Part shown: positions 18,248 through 27,307 of the stretch, piece by piece | Position numbering within the stretch: position 1 is the stretch's first letter | Layout: every line of letters begins with the position of its first letter | Program-made: the position numbers and the translations under genes | The notes under the pieces: model-generated | Seen by the model: only the letters and a program-made list of their open reading frames with translations | Databases searched by the model: none | What the model was told of the DNA's origin: nothing | From: Pseudomonas citri | GTDB taxonomy: Bacteria; Pseudomonadota; Gammaproteobacteria; Pseudomonadales; Pseudomonadaceae | NCBI RefSeq assembly: GCF_025336485.1 | Contig: NZ_JAODAB010000017.1 | Span: 59,539 to 123,538 of the forward strand | DNA: 64,000 bases | Direction: 5' to 3'

Positions 18248-18736
18248 TTAGTGCCGCAACAACTTGCGCAGCGGAATCTCGTCCTTGCGTACCGGCGACT
18301 TGATGACGATGTAGCTGAAGTACTTGGAAATGCCGATGTTCTTGTCCAGCAAGCTTTCCATCACGTCCTGGTAATCCTGGATGCTGCGGGTCATGAAGCG
18401 CACCAGGTAGTCATAGCCACCACTGATCAGGTGGCATTCGAGCACTTCATCAACCAGGCGGATGTTGGATTCGAACTTGGCGAAGTCCTCGCGTTTGTGG
18501 TCGCTCAAGGTGACCTCGGTGAAGACCGTTACCGAATCGGTGATCTTGGCCAGGTTCAGATGGGCCTTGTAGCTGGAGATGTACCCTAGCGACTCCAACC
18601 GTTTGACCCGTTGCAGACATGGGCTGGCGGACAAGCCCACCGCGTCGGCCAGGCTGACGTTGGTCATGCGGCCATCTTTTTGCAGCTCTACCAAAATGCT
18701 GATGTCGATCCGGTCCAGTTTCGCTAAACCTTCCAT
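18248..18736 (-). CDS. Lrp/AsnC-family regulator
   Basis: This 162-aa protein has an N-terminal helix-turn-helix (DRIDISILVELQKDGRMTNV ... VGLSASPCLQRVKRLE) and a C-terminal RAM/AsnC ligand domain with the conserved GGYDYLVRF segment. Members sense amino acids. It is the last of three minus-strand genes with the HAD protein and the gabT-like aminotransferase, about 45 bp after the HAD gene. A role in regulating the aminotransferase is therefore likely but unproven. Confidence 0.92.
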   Translation of the reverse strand: MEGLAKLDRIDISILVELQKDGRMTNVSLADAVGLSASPCLQRVKRLESLGYISSYKAHLNLAKITDSVTVFTEVTLSDHKREDFAKFESNIRLVDEVLECHLISGGYDYLVRFMTRSIQDYQDVMESLLDKNIGISKYFSYIVIKSPVRKDEIPLRKLLRH

Positions 18737-18781
18737 CGCATACCTCTTGCCTGCCGTTCTTAGGACGATCTTCTAACAAAA

Positions 18782-19438
18782 TCAGCGACGTAAAGACAAC
18801 TGATGCTGAGCCACCAGGTCCGCCATGCTGTTGATGCAGTAGTCTGCCGCGCACGGCTGGGGCGGCGTGTCGAGGTTGCGGCAGATCAGGCAAACCGCCC
18901 CTACCCTGCGAGTACCGGCACCGGGACGGGTTATCTGAAGAATAGCTTCGGCCTCAAGCTTGTTCGCCGCCAGCCACTCGCGGTCCTGCAATGGGTCGCT
19001 CGCCCGCGAAATGAAATCGTCCGGCTCGATGCCCAAACGCTCGCACAACACCCCTCGATCCTCGGCATCGCGATCACCGAGTACCAGCAGGCGATAGAAC
19101 TTGCGCAGGTAGAGCATCGCCCCCGGGGCATCCTCGAACAACGACCAGCCGGCGGCCGACCGTGAGAACGTCATACCCTCCTCCCAACTGGCCTTGAATT
19201 GCCAGCGCTCGGCCAATTGGCGATGGGCGAAACACAGCAAGCCGCTGAAGCCCAATTCGCCGAAGCGCGGGTACAACGCTTGCAGCACCTGGTCGAACTC
19301 GGCCAGCACCTGCGCCTTGTCCGGCGACTCGCCATGGTTCTCCAACAGCGGCTGCAATGCCGCCCAGACGCCGGAGTCCCGATCCACCAGGACCTCATCG
19401 CAGTCGATCAACAACGCCTGATATTCAGTCAGCCTCAT
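18782..19438 (-). CDS. HAD-family hydrolase
   Basis: This 218-aa protein has HAD motif I near the N-terminus (LLIDCDEVLVDRDSGVW, nucleophile in DCD) and a later VLGDRDAEDRGVL segment where motif II/III would lie. The substrate is unknown; a phosphatase or dehalogenase-type activity is likely. The start at 19438 has a GGAGG site, and the 17 extra residues available upstream are rejected. It lies between the aminotransferase and the Lrp regulator on one strand. Confidence 0.8.
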   Translation of the reverse strand: MRLTEYQALLIDCDEVLVDRDSGVWAALQPLLENHGESPDKAQVLAEFDQVLQALYPRFGELGFSGLLCFAHRQLAERWQFKASWEEGMTFSRSAAGWSLFEDAPGAMLYLRKFYRLLVLGDRDAEDRGVLCERLGIEPDDFISRASDPLQDREWLAANKLEAEAILQITRPGAGTRRVGAVCLICRNLDTPPQPCAADYCINSMADLVAQHQLSLRR

Positions 19439-19502
19439 CTGTGCAACCTCCGATGATGTCCCATCGTTCAACGCTCCATACACCGCCACAGCCCTTGAGG
19501 CA

Positions 19503-20795
19503 TCAGCCCAAAACGCGTGCCAGGGCGGCGTCGAGAATCTGCAACGCTTCGTCGATCTGCGCCTCGCTGGTCACCAGCGGCGCCAGGAAGCGCAGGACGT
19601 TGCGGTACACCCCGCACTTGATCACCAGCAAGCCACCGGCCCGGGCTTCATCGATCAGGCGCTGGTTGAGATCGGCATCCGGGGTGCGCGCCTCGTCAGG
19701 CTTGATCAACTCAATCGCCAGCATGAAACCGCTGCCGCGCACATCGCCGATCTGCGGGTAACGGCTTTGCAGGCGCAGCAGGCCCTGGCGCAGGCGTTCA
19801 CCCAGGACGTCGCCACGGGCCAGTAGATGTTCCTGCTCGTAGGCTTCGATCACCGCCAGCGCCGCCGCGCAGGACAGTGCGTTACCGCCGTAAGTGCCCC
19901 CCAACCCGCCAGGCAGCGGCGCGTCCATGATCTCGGCCTTGCCGACCACACCAGACAAGGGCAAGCCACCGGCCAGGCTCTTGGCGACTGTGACGAGATC
20001 CGGCTGGATGCCGGCGTGCTGGAAACCGAACCATTTGCCGGTGCGCCCGAAACCGGTCTGGATCTCATCGAGAATCAACACAATGCCATGCTTTTCGGTC
20101 AGTGCCCGCAGGCCCTGCAAGAACTCGGCAGGGGCCGCAAGAAAACCGCCGTCGCCCTGCACCGGCTCGATGATGATCGCCGCGACGCGCTCCGGCGCCA
20201 CTTGCGTGGCCAGCAGCTCGTCCAGTGCCTGGAGCGCCATCGCGCTGGTGACGCCGCGATAAGCGTTCGGGTAGGGCGTATGGAAAACCTCCGGCGCGAA
20301 CGGGCCGAAATTCTGTTTGTAGGGCTGGCTCATCCCGGTCAACGTGGTGCCGAGCAAGGTGCGGCCATGGAAACCGCCGCGAAAGGCGATCACCGCCGAA
20401 CGATGAGTGTGGGCCCGGGCAATCTTCACGGCGTTTTCCACCGCTTCGGCGCCGGAGGTGAAGAACGCCGCTTTATAGGCCTGCTGGCCGCCGATCATTT
20501 CGCACAGGCGCTGGGCCAGGTCCAGGTAAGGCTGGTAGGCCACGACCTGGAAACAGGCATGGGAGACTTTCTGCAGTTGAGCCTGCACCGCCGCGACCAC
20601 CTTGGGGTGATTGTGGCCGATGTTCAACACACCGATACCGCCGACGAAGTCCAGGTAACGCTTACCGTCCACATCCCACAACTGCGCCCCTTGGGCGCGG
20701 TCGATCACCAGCGGGTGCGCGGTGACCAGGCCACGGGGCACGAATCGATCACGCTGACGCAGCAGGCTGGGGGTTTCTTCGACTTTACTGTTCAT
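19503..20795 (-). CDS. Class III aminotransferase (GabT-like)
   Basis: This PLP enzyme has 430 aa. It shows the class III pattern: FTSGAEAVENAVKIAR near residue 105, LILDEIQTGFGRTG, and the PLP lysine in VTVAKSLAGGLPLSG. It resembles 4-aminobutyrate/5-aminovalerate transaminases and would move the omega-amino group of GABA or a related omega-amino acid to 2-oxoglutarate. The start MNSKVEETPSLLRQRD at 20795 has GGGAA upstream. The neighbouring Lrp gene fits amino-acid-dependent control. The exact substrate cannot be read from sequence. Confidence 0.87.
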   Translation of the reverse strand: MNSKVEETPSLLRQRDRFVPRGLVTAHPLVIDRAQGAQLWDVDGKRYLDFVGGIGVLNIGHNHPKVVAAVQAQLQKVSHACFQVVAYQPYLDLAQRLCEMIGGQQAYKAAFFTSGAEAVENAVKIARAHTHRSAVIAFRGGFHGRTLLGTTLTGMSQPYKQNFGPFAPEVFHTPYPNAYRGVTSAMALQALDELLATQVAPERVAAIIIEPVQGDGGFLAAPAEFLQGLRALTEKHGIVLILDEIQTGFGRTGKWFGFQHAGIQPDLVTVAKSLAGGLPLSGVVGKAEIMDAPLPGGLGGTYGGNALSCAAALAVIEAYEQEHLLARGDVLGERLRQGLLRLQSRYPQIGDVRGSGFMLAIELIKPDEARTPDADLNQRLIDEARAGGLLVIKCGVYRNVLRFLAPLVTSEAQIDEALQILDAALARVLG

Positions 20796-20993
20796 TGGCA
20801 TTTCCCGTCGTGAGCCTCGCACCCAAAAGCGGTTGCGGTGTGTCCACAGGTTAAGGGTTCGACGCGAAGGTCTACGCCGAACTTAGCCGTCGAGAAATCC
20901 GGATCGACTGTTTACACCCCGGCAAACAGCAGAATCCTCCAGAGCCGTTGAGGCATGCTTGATGCTCCTCAAATCCCCGGCGAGAAATGACCC

Positions 20994-21920
20994 ATGGCAC
21001 TGCTCTATAAAGCTGACCCGGTACGCGGCGAACACTGGCGGCGGCTGTTCGCCGAACAGGCGCCGGATATCCCATGGCGCGCCTGGCCGGACATGGGCGA
21101 CCCGAAGGACGTTCGCTACCTGGCAGCCTGGCAGGCACCGGATGACCTCGAAACATTGCTGCCGAACCTGCAAGTGCTGTTTGCCTTGTCGGCGGGAGTG
21201 GATCAACTCGACCTCAGCCGTTTGCCGCCGACGTTACCAGTCGTGCGCCTGCTCGACCCCGGCATCAGCCAAGGCATGTGCGAATACGCCAGTTTCGCCG
21301 TGCTCAGCCTGCACCGGGACATGTTGCGTTATCGCCAGCAACAGACCGCGCGCCGCTGGCAGGCGCACCGGCTGGTGCCCGCGGCGCAACGCCGGATCGG
21401 CGTCATGGGCCTGGGTTTGCAAGCGCGGCAGATACTCGCCACTTTGAAGACCTTTGGGTTCACCTTGTCGGGCTGGGCTCGCAGCGAGCATCGCATTGAC
21501 GCCGTGGCGTGCTTCGCCGGTGACAAACAACTGCCGGCCTTTCTTGGTCAGTGCGACATCGTGGTGTGCGTCCTGCCACTGACCGAACAGACCCGGGGGA
21601 TTCTCAATCGGCAACTGTTCCAGTACCTGCCCAGGGGCGCGGCGTTGGTCAACATGGGCCGCGGCGGGCATCTGGTGGAGGCAGACCTGCTTGAAGCACT
21701 CGCCGACGGCCAACTCAGCGCCGCCGTGCTCGACGTGCTGGAACAGGAACCGGCAGCGCCGGAGCACCCGTTCTGGCATCACCCGCAGATCCTGCTGACC
21801 CCGCATATCGCAGCGATGACCCAGCCCGAAAGCGCGTTTGGTGTGTTGCTGGAGAATATCCGCCGGCATCAACGGGGTGAGGCGATGCTGGGCTTGGTGG
21901 ATCGGGCACGCAATTATTGA
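20994..21920 (+). CDS. ghrA: Glyoxylate/hydroxypyruvate reductase A
   Basis: This D-isomer 2-hydroxyacid dehydrogenase has 308 aa. The NAD(P) motif is GVMGLGLQARQIL. The catalytic Arg lies in the LSAGVDQLDL/NMGRGGHLVE region and the catalytic His in LLTPHIAAMTQPE. It reduces glyoxylate to glycolate and hydroxypyruvate to glycerate in the cytosol. It is divergent from the gabT-like gene and is a single-gene unit. Confidence 0.9.
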   Translation: MALLYKADPVRGEHWRRLFAEQAPDIPWRAWPDMGDPKDVRYLAAWQAPDDLETLLPNLQVLFALSAGVDQLDLSRLPPTLPVVRLLDPGISQGMCEYASFAVLSLHRDMLRYRQQQTARRWQAHRLVPAAQRRIGVMGLGLQARQILATLKTFGFTLSGWARSEHRIDAVACFAGDKQLPAFLGQCDIVVCVLPLTEQTRGILNRQLFQYLPRGAALVNMGRGGHLVEADLLEALADGQLSAAVLDVLEQEPAAPEHPFWHHPQILLTPHIAAMTQPESAFGVLLENIRRHQRGEAMLGLVDRARNY

Positions 21921-21995
21921 AGAAACCGCTGCTACCGTAGGGACATAGCAAAATGATAGCATCCGGCCTTCAAGCCATCTGAAGGACCAGCATGC

Positions 21996-23081
21996 ATGAA
22001 GCAAACGACCAGGACACAGCGATTGGTGGCACTTCACACGCTTGTAACCGCTTACACCCGTGAAGCCCATGAAAAAAATCTGTTGCCCAACGATCACGCC
22101 GCACTCGCCTGGTTCACTCGGTTCAACTACTTGAATCCAGTCAGCTGGGCACTCGACCCCCACAAGATCCCCTACATCGCGGCCACGGCCCTTATTGACA
22201 GCTACTCCTGTCTCCCACGCAGACCGGACATGGCGTTTACTTACCTATGGACCGCGACGAACAGCTGCTACAACGATCTGTATATGAAGTCGTCCGGCAA
22301 TGCGGAAAGTCTTGGCGACTCCAAAGCCATTGAAAAATCCCTGGCCGAAATCAACAAGTTCATGCAGGCGAACATCGCATTGCCGCCGGACGCAAGCTTG
22401 GCCGCCGCTTCCAGCACGCCCGCAGACATTACCCTGGACTTCATCGGACGCCTGCCCGACAAGACCCTCCATTTCGTCGCTTCTTACATCCTCAAGGGCA
22501 TGGCGATCGAGAAACACAACGAGCTCGACACGACGAAAGCGAACCAGATAAGAAAAATCCATATTTCGTCTTCATACAAAACCTTCAAAAGCAAATTCCC
22601 AGTGATGTTCAACCACTTCTACTGGACCTTTGGCCAAGCCTATTCGGCGTTGTGCACCCTCAGCGAGACCCCGGACAAAACGGACGTCAGCTACGGAATA
22701 ACCGACAGCGAAAAGTCCCGGAAAATCACCCACGCGCTTGGAAAGGAGATCAAAAAAATCCTTGTCCGGATACCCGCCATTGACCAGTTCGACAACCTCG
22801 GCAAGCCCAAGATGCAAGCGCCCTCGTTGTCCGGGGAAAGTCAGCGATTGGAGTTCCTGGTGTTCGGCATCCTGTACGCGGCACGAAACAACAACGCCCA
22901 CGGGAACGTGGCGTCGCGCGTGAACAGCATATTTTCGGACAGCCGGAGCATTGTCGCTGCCACGTGGATTTTTCTATTTGGCTACTTCTACCTGTCGCTG
23001 ATCCTCGTCAGTTTGCGCGCCATTGACGCGGATGACCTGTATATCCACGCCTTGAATGTCTCTTTGTCGGGTCCGCAATGA
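21996..23081 (+). CDS. HEPN-motif protein of unknown family, first gene of a two-gene cassette
   Basis: I do not recognise this 361-aa protein as a named family. It is largely helical. Near the C-terminus it has ILYAARNNNAHGN with Arg297 and His302, an R-x4-H motif of HEPN ribonucleases in the usual 'YxxRNxxxHGN' setting. A hydrophobic segment (IFLFGYFYLSLILVSL, about 325-340) follows and could be a membrane anchor or core helix. The stop overlaps the next gene's ATG (ATGA), so the two are translationally coupled. Base composition is less GC-rich than its neighbours. RNase or defence function is inference. Confidence 0.7.
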   Translation: MKQTTRTQRLVALHTLVTAYTREAHEKNLLPNDHAALAWFTRFNYLNPVSWALDPHKIPYIAATALIDSYSCLPRRPDMAFTYLWTATNSCYNDLYMKSSGNAESLGDSKAIEKSLAEINKFMQANIALPPDASLAAASSTPADITLDFIGRLPDKTLHFVASYILKGMAIEKHNELDTTKANQIRKIHISSSYKTFKSKFPVMFNHFYWTFGQAYSALCTLSETPDKTDVSYGITDSEKSRKITHALGKEIKKILVRIPAIDQFDNLGKPKMQAPSLSGESQRLEFLVFGILYAARNNNAHGNVASRVNSIFSDSRSIVAATWIFLFGYFYLSLILVSLRAIDADDLYIHALNVSLSGPQ

Positions 23082-24163
23082 CAACCTATCGCCTGAGCGC
23101 CTTGAGTGGCGAACACTTCGACTTTGCCACCTCCACCGAACGGAACGAATTCATCCGGGAGGAACTGTCTTTCTGGAAGGCCACCGCCAAGGAACTCAAG
23201 AACGAAAGATTCGAGCGCCATCAAGCGTTGGAGAACATCAGCAGCACCCTCGCGATTTTTGAGTATGAGCTGAAGACCGAAGAGTTTGACTACATCTACG
23301 AAGAAGCACCGGAAGAAAAGCTTTCTGAGGTCTGGGTCTATCGCGGATCGGCCGCCACGCTGAAGTGGCTGGAGATTCATTCGACCGAACCCGAGGTTGC
23401 CAATGGCTTTTACGACGCGACCTTTCTGAACAAGAGTGACAAGCTCCACTCCTTCAACGACCTCACCGGGTACCTGGCGGCCTACGAGTTCAAGCTTCCG
23501 TCACGCAGTACGCTCACCCAGCGCTCCGCTTCGGAAACCGCGATATTGCGTGACATCCATTCAAATTTCTTCAAGGCAAAAGCCCGGCTGGTAAAGAAAG
23601 CCAGAAAGGAAATGGATGACTTTGCCAACTGGCAGGAAACCGAAGAAGAGGCCTGGACAGGGCGTCTCGCCACCCTGGAAGCCACTTATCAGGAAAAGCT
23701 GCGACTGGAAGGCCCGGCGACGTATTGGGCAAGAAAGGCCAATGAACACCAGACACGTGGCTACATCTGGACGGGCATCCTCGGCATCACCCTGTTCTTT
23801 TCTGTCATCAGCCTGTGGACCTCCTTCAACATCTGGTTGAGTGGCGATCGCACGCCGATTGCCCTCAACCAGGTGGAGGGCGCGCTCATTTTCGTGGCAC
23901 TTCTGTCGACCCTGGCCTTCACTGCCAAGACACTGTCCCGGTTGATTTTCAGTGCATTTCACTTGCAACGTGACGCCGAAGAACGCGAGCAACTTACGCA
24001 CCTGTACCTGACGCTCAGCCAGGACACGCAAGTTGACGAGGAGTCGAGGAAAATCATCCTCCAATCCTTGTTCAGTCGTTCGGAGACCGGGCTGATCTCC
24101 AACGAGTCGGGGCCGACCATGCCAGGGTTGACCGACCTGCTCTCCACCTTCAAGAAGACCTGA
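23078..24163 (+). CDS. Coiled-coil two-TM membrane protein, DUF6161-like
   Basis: This 361-aa protein has a long helical N-terminal region (coiled-coil-like stretches at about 25-60 and 160-215) and two transmembrane helices (about 229-252 and 266-288). A cytosolic C-terminal tail contains HLQRDAEEREQLTHLYLTL. That architecture matches what I remember of DUF6161 proteins. It overlaps the upstream HEPN gene by 4 bp, so the pair acts together. A plausible model is a membrane effector or sensor paired with an RNase; this is inference. Confidence 0.65.
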   Translation: MTTYRLSALSGEHFDFATSTERNEFIREELSFWKATAKELKNERFERHQALENISSTLAIFEYELKTEEFDYIYEEAPEEKLSEVWVYRGSAATLKWLEIHSTEPEVANGFYDATFLNKSDKLHSFNDLTGYLAAYEFKLPSRSTLTQRSASETAILRDIHSNFFKAKARLVKKARKEMDDFANWQETEEEAWTGRLATLEATYQEKLRLEGPATYWARKANEHQTRGYIWTGILGITLFFSVISLWTSFNIWLSGDRTPIALNQVEGALIFVALLSTLAFTAKTLSRLIFSAFHLQRDAEEREQLTHLYLTLSQDTQVDEESRKIILQSLFSRSETGLISNESGPTMPGLTDLLSTFKKT

Positions 24164-24217
24164 CTGTGCACCTGAAAAGCAGCCCGCCCAACCCGGTGAT
24201 GTACTGCTCGTAGCGGG

Positions 24218-24240
24218 CCGGGCCATGACTCATGGCCCGG
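24218..24240. repeat. Perfect 11-bp palindrome after the HEPN cassette
   Basis: CCGGGCCATGA (24218-24228) and TCATGGCCCGG (24230-24240) are separated by one base, 55 bp after the membrane-protein stop. No T-run follows. It could be a transcript 3' end or a protein-binding site. Confidence 0.55.
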
Positions 24241-24417
24241 TATTTACTGCTGGTCAAGTCGTCGTTTCGAGCAAGAAATGTGGTCGCCGACGTCGTTGCT
24301 TGCCAAACCTGCCGAATCCATTGAAGCCCCTTGCCAGGCCTCGTTTCAGGTGAGATACAACCACTTGCAACGCCTAAAAAGCCGTCCAATCAAGTGCCTT
24401 TCCAATGGTGATTCGCC

Positions 24418-25275
24418 ATGTCCAGTTCGCAACGCCCCCTCTATTTTTATCGCGCCATGACCGCCGCCGACGTTCCTTCGGCCCATGCCTTGTCCGTGCA
24501 GTTGAAATGGCCTCATCGCCTGGAAGACTGGGCGATGTTGCAGCGCGTCGCCCAGGGCTTCGTCGTGGAGGACCAGGGCCGGCTGATCGGGACGGCTTTC
24601 ACTTGCACCCAGGGACGCTATGCCACCATTGGCCTGGTAATCGTCGATGACGAATACCAGGGCCAGGGGATCGGTCGCAAGCTGATGGAACTGGCGATCG
24701 AGGCCTGCGGGTCGCGCACTGCCATTCTCAACGCGACGCTGGCCGGTGCGCCGTTGTATGCCAGTCAGGGCTTCGTCGATTTCGGGCATATCCAGCAACA
24801 TCAGGGACAGGCACTGTCGCTTGCACCACAGCCGTTGTCTGCGGGCGAACGCTGCCGGCCGCTGAGCGAAGCCGATCAGGCCGAGCTGATCGAACTGGCC
24901 AATGCCGGAAGCGGCCTGGATCGAAGCGCCGTGCTGAACGACCTGTTCGATATCGTCGAGCATGCTGTAGTGATAGAGCAGAACGGCCACCTGTGCGGCT
25001 TTGCCATGCTGCGCCCATTCGGGCGTGGTCGCAGCATTGGCCCGGTCGTTGCGCAAACGCCGGAGCAGGCTCGGCACATGATCGCAGAGCTGCTGACCCG
25101 GGTGCCGGATACTTTCGTGCGCATCGATATCCCTTCCGACAGCGACCTGGCGGCCTTTCTGGAAGAAGCCGGGCTCAAGCAAATCGACACCGTCGCCCAG
25201 ATGGCACTCGGCGCCCCCCCTGAAGCCACTGGCGCGGTGCAACAGTTCGCGCTGGTGACCCAAGCCATTGGCTAA
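24418..25275 (+). CDS. GNAT N-acetyltransferase with a second C-terminal domain
   Basis: This 285-aa protein has an N-terminal GNAT domain with the acetyl-CoA loop EYQGQGIGRKLME (V/I-x-x-x-x-Q-G-x-G). The C-terminal half continues like the YitH/HolE acetyltransferase domain (GFAMLRPFGRGRSIGPVVA). Substrate is unknown. It is followed at 26 bp by a cupin gene on the same strand, suggesting a two-gene operon. Confidence 0.86.
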   Translation: MSSSQRPLYFYRAMTAADVPSAHALSVQLKWPHRLEDWAMLQRVAQGFVVEDQGRLIGTAFTCTQGRYATIGLVIVDDEYQGQGIGRKLMELAIEACGSRTAILNATLAGAPLYASQGFVDFGHIQQHQGQALSLAPQPLSAGERCRPLSEADQAELIELANAGSGLDRSAVLNDLFDIVEHAVVIEQNGHLCGFAMLRPFGRGRSIGPVVAQTPEQARHMIAELLTRVPDTFVRIDIPSDSDLAAFLEEAGLKQIDTVAQMALGAPPEATGAVQQFALVTQAIG

Positions 25276-25300
25276 CATACATTTCTGGAGAGTCACCTTC

Positions 25301-26008
25301 ATGCCTGAACCTACTGCGGTGCTCCTGGCCCACGCCGATGGCAGTCCTGCCGCCACGACTTTCATCCTGGCCTCGTTGGGCGCCAACGATCCGTTCGACC
25401 GACTGATCGCCTATGCCGGGGAGGATGGCATGGCTGCCGGCGTGGTCAAGATGAGCGGCCAGACCCGCGTCGATCGCTATCCTTTCAGCGAAATGATCGT
25501 GGTGCATGCCGGGGCCGTCACCCTGCGCAGCCAGGAGCAGACGCTCCAGCTCAAACCCGGTGAAAGCGCCGTCATTGCCCGCGGCATGGCGGTGGAGGTC
25601 GACGCTAAACCCGAGTCACTATGGGCCTTCTGTGCCGACACCCAACCCGTCGAAGCGAGCAACCCCGGGCTCACCGCGCTGCCGTCGCACACCCTGCTCT
25701 CTCCTTCCGCCGCCCCCGACGCCGAGATTCTGATCAGCCCGGCGCCGCAGTGTCGTTCGTACAACCTGTTCGTCGAGCAAGCGACTGACCTGCGTATCGG
25801 TGTCTGGGATTCGACCCCCTACACCCGCAGGGCCCGGCCCCACAAGCTGCATGAATTGATGCACCTGATCGAAGGCAGCGTCACCTTGCAGACAGCCGAC
25901 GGCAGCGACCTGATGGTCAACACGGGCGACACGGTATTCGTTCCTCTGCATGCGCGTTGTGCCTGGAAGAGCAGCGTCTACGTGCGCAAGTTCTACGCCG
26001 TCAGGTAG
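25301..26008 (+). CDS. Cupin-domain protein
   Basis: This 235-aa bicupin-like protein has a first beta-barrel motif around EMIVVHAGAVTLRSQEQ/LKPGESAVI and a second around HELMHLIEGSVTLQ/VNTGDTVFVP. The second keeps the metal-site His and Glu pattern only partly, so metal binding is uncertain. The start MPEPTAVLLAHADG at 25301 has a GGAGA site. It follows the GNAT gene closely. No substrate can be assigned. Confidence 0.82.
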   Translation: MPEPTAVLLAHADGSPAATTFILASLGANDPFDRLIAYAGEDGMAAGVVKMSGQTRVDRYPFSEMIVVHAGAVTLRSQEQTLQLKPGESAVIARGMAVEVDAKPESLWAFCADTQPVEASNPGLTALPSHTLLSPSAAPDAEILISPAPQCRSYNLFVEQATDLRIGVWDSTPYTRRARPHKLHELMHLIEGSVTLQTADGSDLMVNTGDTVFVPLHARCAWKSSVYVRKFYAVR

Positions 26009-26030
26009 TTGGATTCAGGTAGTAGCACCA

Positions 26031-26127
26031 CCATCGCGAGCACGCTCGCGATGGCGTCGGCACCATCAACATCAACATCACCTCCAACTGACCCACCGCT
26101 TTCGCGAGCAAGCCCGCTCCCACAACC
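26031..26127. repeat. REP/REPIN cluster
   Basis: CCATCGCGAGC (26031-26041) and GCTCGCGATGG (26044-26054) form a tight hairpin. A further TTCGCGAGCAAGCCCGCTCCCA unit (26101-26122) completes the inverted pair. Confidence 0.8.
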
Positions 26128-26135
26128 GACCATGC

Positions 26136-26161
26136 AAAAAAAGCCCGCAGTGTGAGCGGGC
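26136..26161 (-). terminator. Terminator of the tartrate-dehydrogenase-like gene
   Basis: GCCCGC (26143-26148) pairs with GCGGGC (26156-26161). On the minus strand it is followed by TTTTTTT. Confidence 0.85.
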
Positions 26162-26187
26162 AAAAAGGACTGTAGTAACCCCTGGCT

Positions 26188-27267
26188 TCAAAGCGCCGCT
26201 GCAATAGCCCCGCCGACGTCCTGGGTCGAGCCCTGCCCGCCTAGGTCCGGTGTGATTGGCCCTTCGGTAATTATCCGCTCGATGGCCTTGAGAATCCCGT
26301 CATGGGCCGCCCGATAACGCTCATCCCCGTTCCCCAGGAAATCGAGCATCAAGGCACCTGACCAGATCATCGCAATCGGGTTGGCGATGTTCTGCCCATA
26401 GATATCAGGGGCCGAGCCATGCACCGGCTCGAATAGCGACGGAAACCGTCGTTGCGGGTCGAGGTTGGCCGATGGTGCGATGCCGATGGTGCCGGCGCAG
26501 GCCGGGCCGAGGTCGGAGAGAATGTCGCCGAACAGGTTCGACGCCACCACCACGTCAAAACGATCAGGCTGCAGGACGAAACGGGCGCACAAAATGTCGA
26601 TGTGCTGCTTGTCCCATTTCACCTGCGGGTACTGCTCTGCCATCAGCGCCGTGCGCTCGTCCCAGTACGGCATGCTGATGGAGATCCCGTTGGATTTGGT
26701 CGCCGACGTCAGACGCTTGCGCGGGCGGGTCTGGGCCAGGTCGAAGGCGAACTTGAGGATCCGGTCGACGCCACGCCGGGTGAACACCGACTCCTGGAGC
26801 ACGAATTCATGCTCGGTGCCTTCGAACATCTTGCCGCCAACCGAAGAATATTCGCCCTCGGTGTTTTCGCGGATCACGACGAAATCGATGTCCCCCACCT
26901 TACGCCCGGCCAAAGGGCAGGGCACGCCCGGAAACAGCCGCACCGGGCGAATGTTCACATACTGGTCGAAGTCGCGGCGGAACTTGAGCAGCGACCCCCA
27001 CAGGGAAATGTGATCCGCAACCTTGTCCGGCCAGCCCACGGCGCCGAAGTAGATCGCGTCAAAGCCCTTGAGCTGCTCGAACCAGTCGGAGGGCATCATC
27101 TGCCCGTGTTCCAAGTAGTAATCGCAATGGGCCCAATCGAGCACTTCGATGTCCAGCGACAACTGCCACTTTTTCGCGGCCTGCTCCAGCACCCGCAGCC
27201 CCTCCGGCAGGACTTCCTTGCCGATGCCATCGCCGGCGATAGCGGCTATTCGAAATGGTTTGCTCAT
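26188..27267 (-). CDS. Tartrate/D-malate-type dehydrogenase
   Basis: This NAD-dependent beta-decarboxylating dehydrogenase of the isocitrate/isopropylmalate family has 359 aa. It shows IAGDGIGKEV at the N-terminus, RENTEGEYSS with the substrate-binding region, and the metal and NAD motifs SNLFGDILSDL and EPVHGSAPDIYGQNIANP. These features best fit the tartrate/D-malate dehydrogenase branch (TtuC/DmlA). The start is the ATG at 27267, with GGAG upstream; the codon before it is TTG. It lies 40 bp downstream of the gabD-like gene in the same unit. Confidence 0.88.
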   Translation of the reverse strand: MSKPFRIAAIAGDGIGKEVLPEGLRVLEQAAKKWQLSLDIEVLDWAHCDYYLEHGQMMPSDWFEQLKGFDAIYFGAVGWPDKVADHISLWGSLLKFRRDFDQYVNIRPVRLFPGVPCPLAGRKVGDIDFVVIRENTEGEYSSVGGKMFEGTEHEFVLQESVFTRRGVDRILKFAFDLAQTRPRKRLTSATKSNGISISMPYWDERTALMAEQYPQVKWDKQHIDILCARFVLQPDRFDVVVASNLFGDILSDLGPACAGTIGIAPSANLDPQRRFPSLFEPVHGSAPDIYGQNIANPIAMIWSGALMLDFLGNGDERYRAAHDGILKAIERIITEGPITPDLGGQGSTQDVGGAIAAAL

Positions 27268-27307
27268 CAAGCGTGGCTCCCAAATGTGCGTTCAAACGAT
27301 GGCCGCA

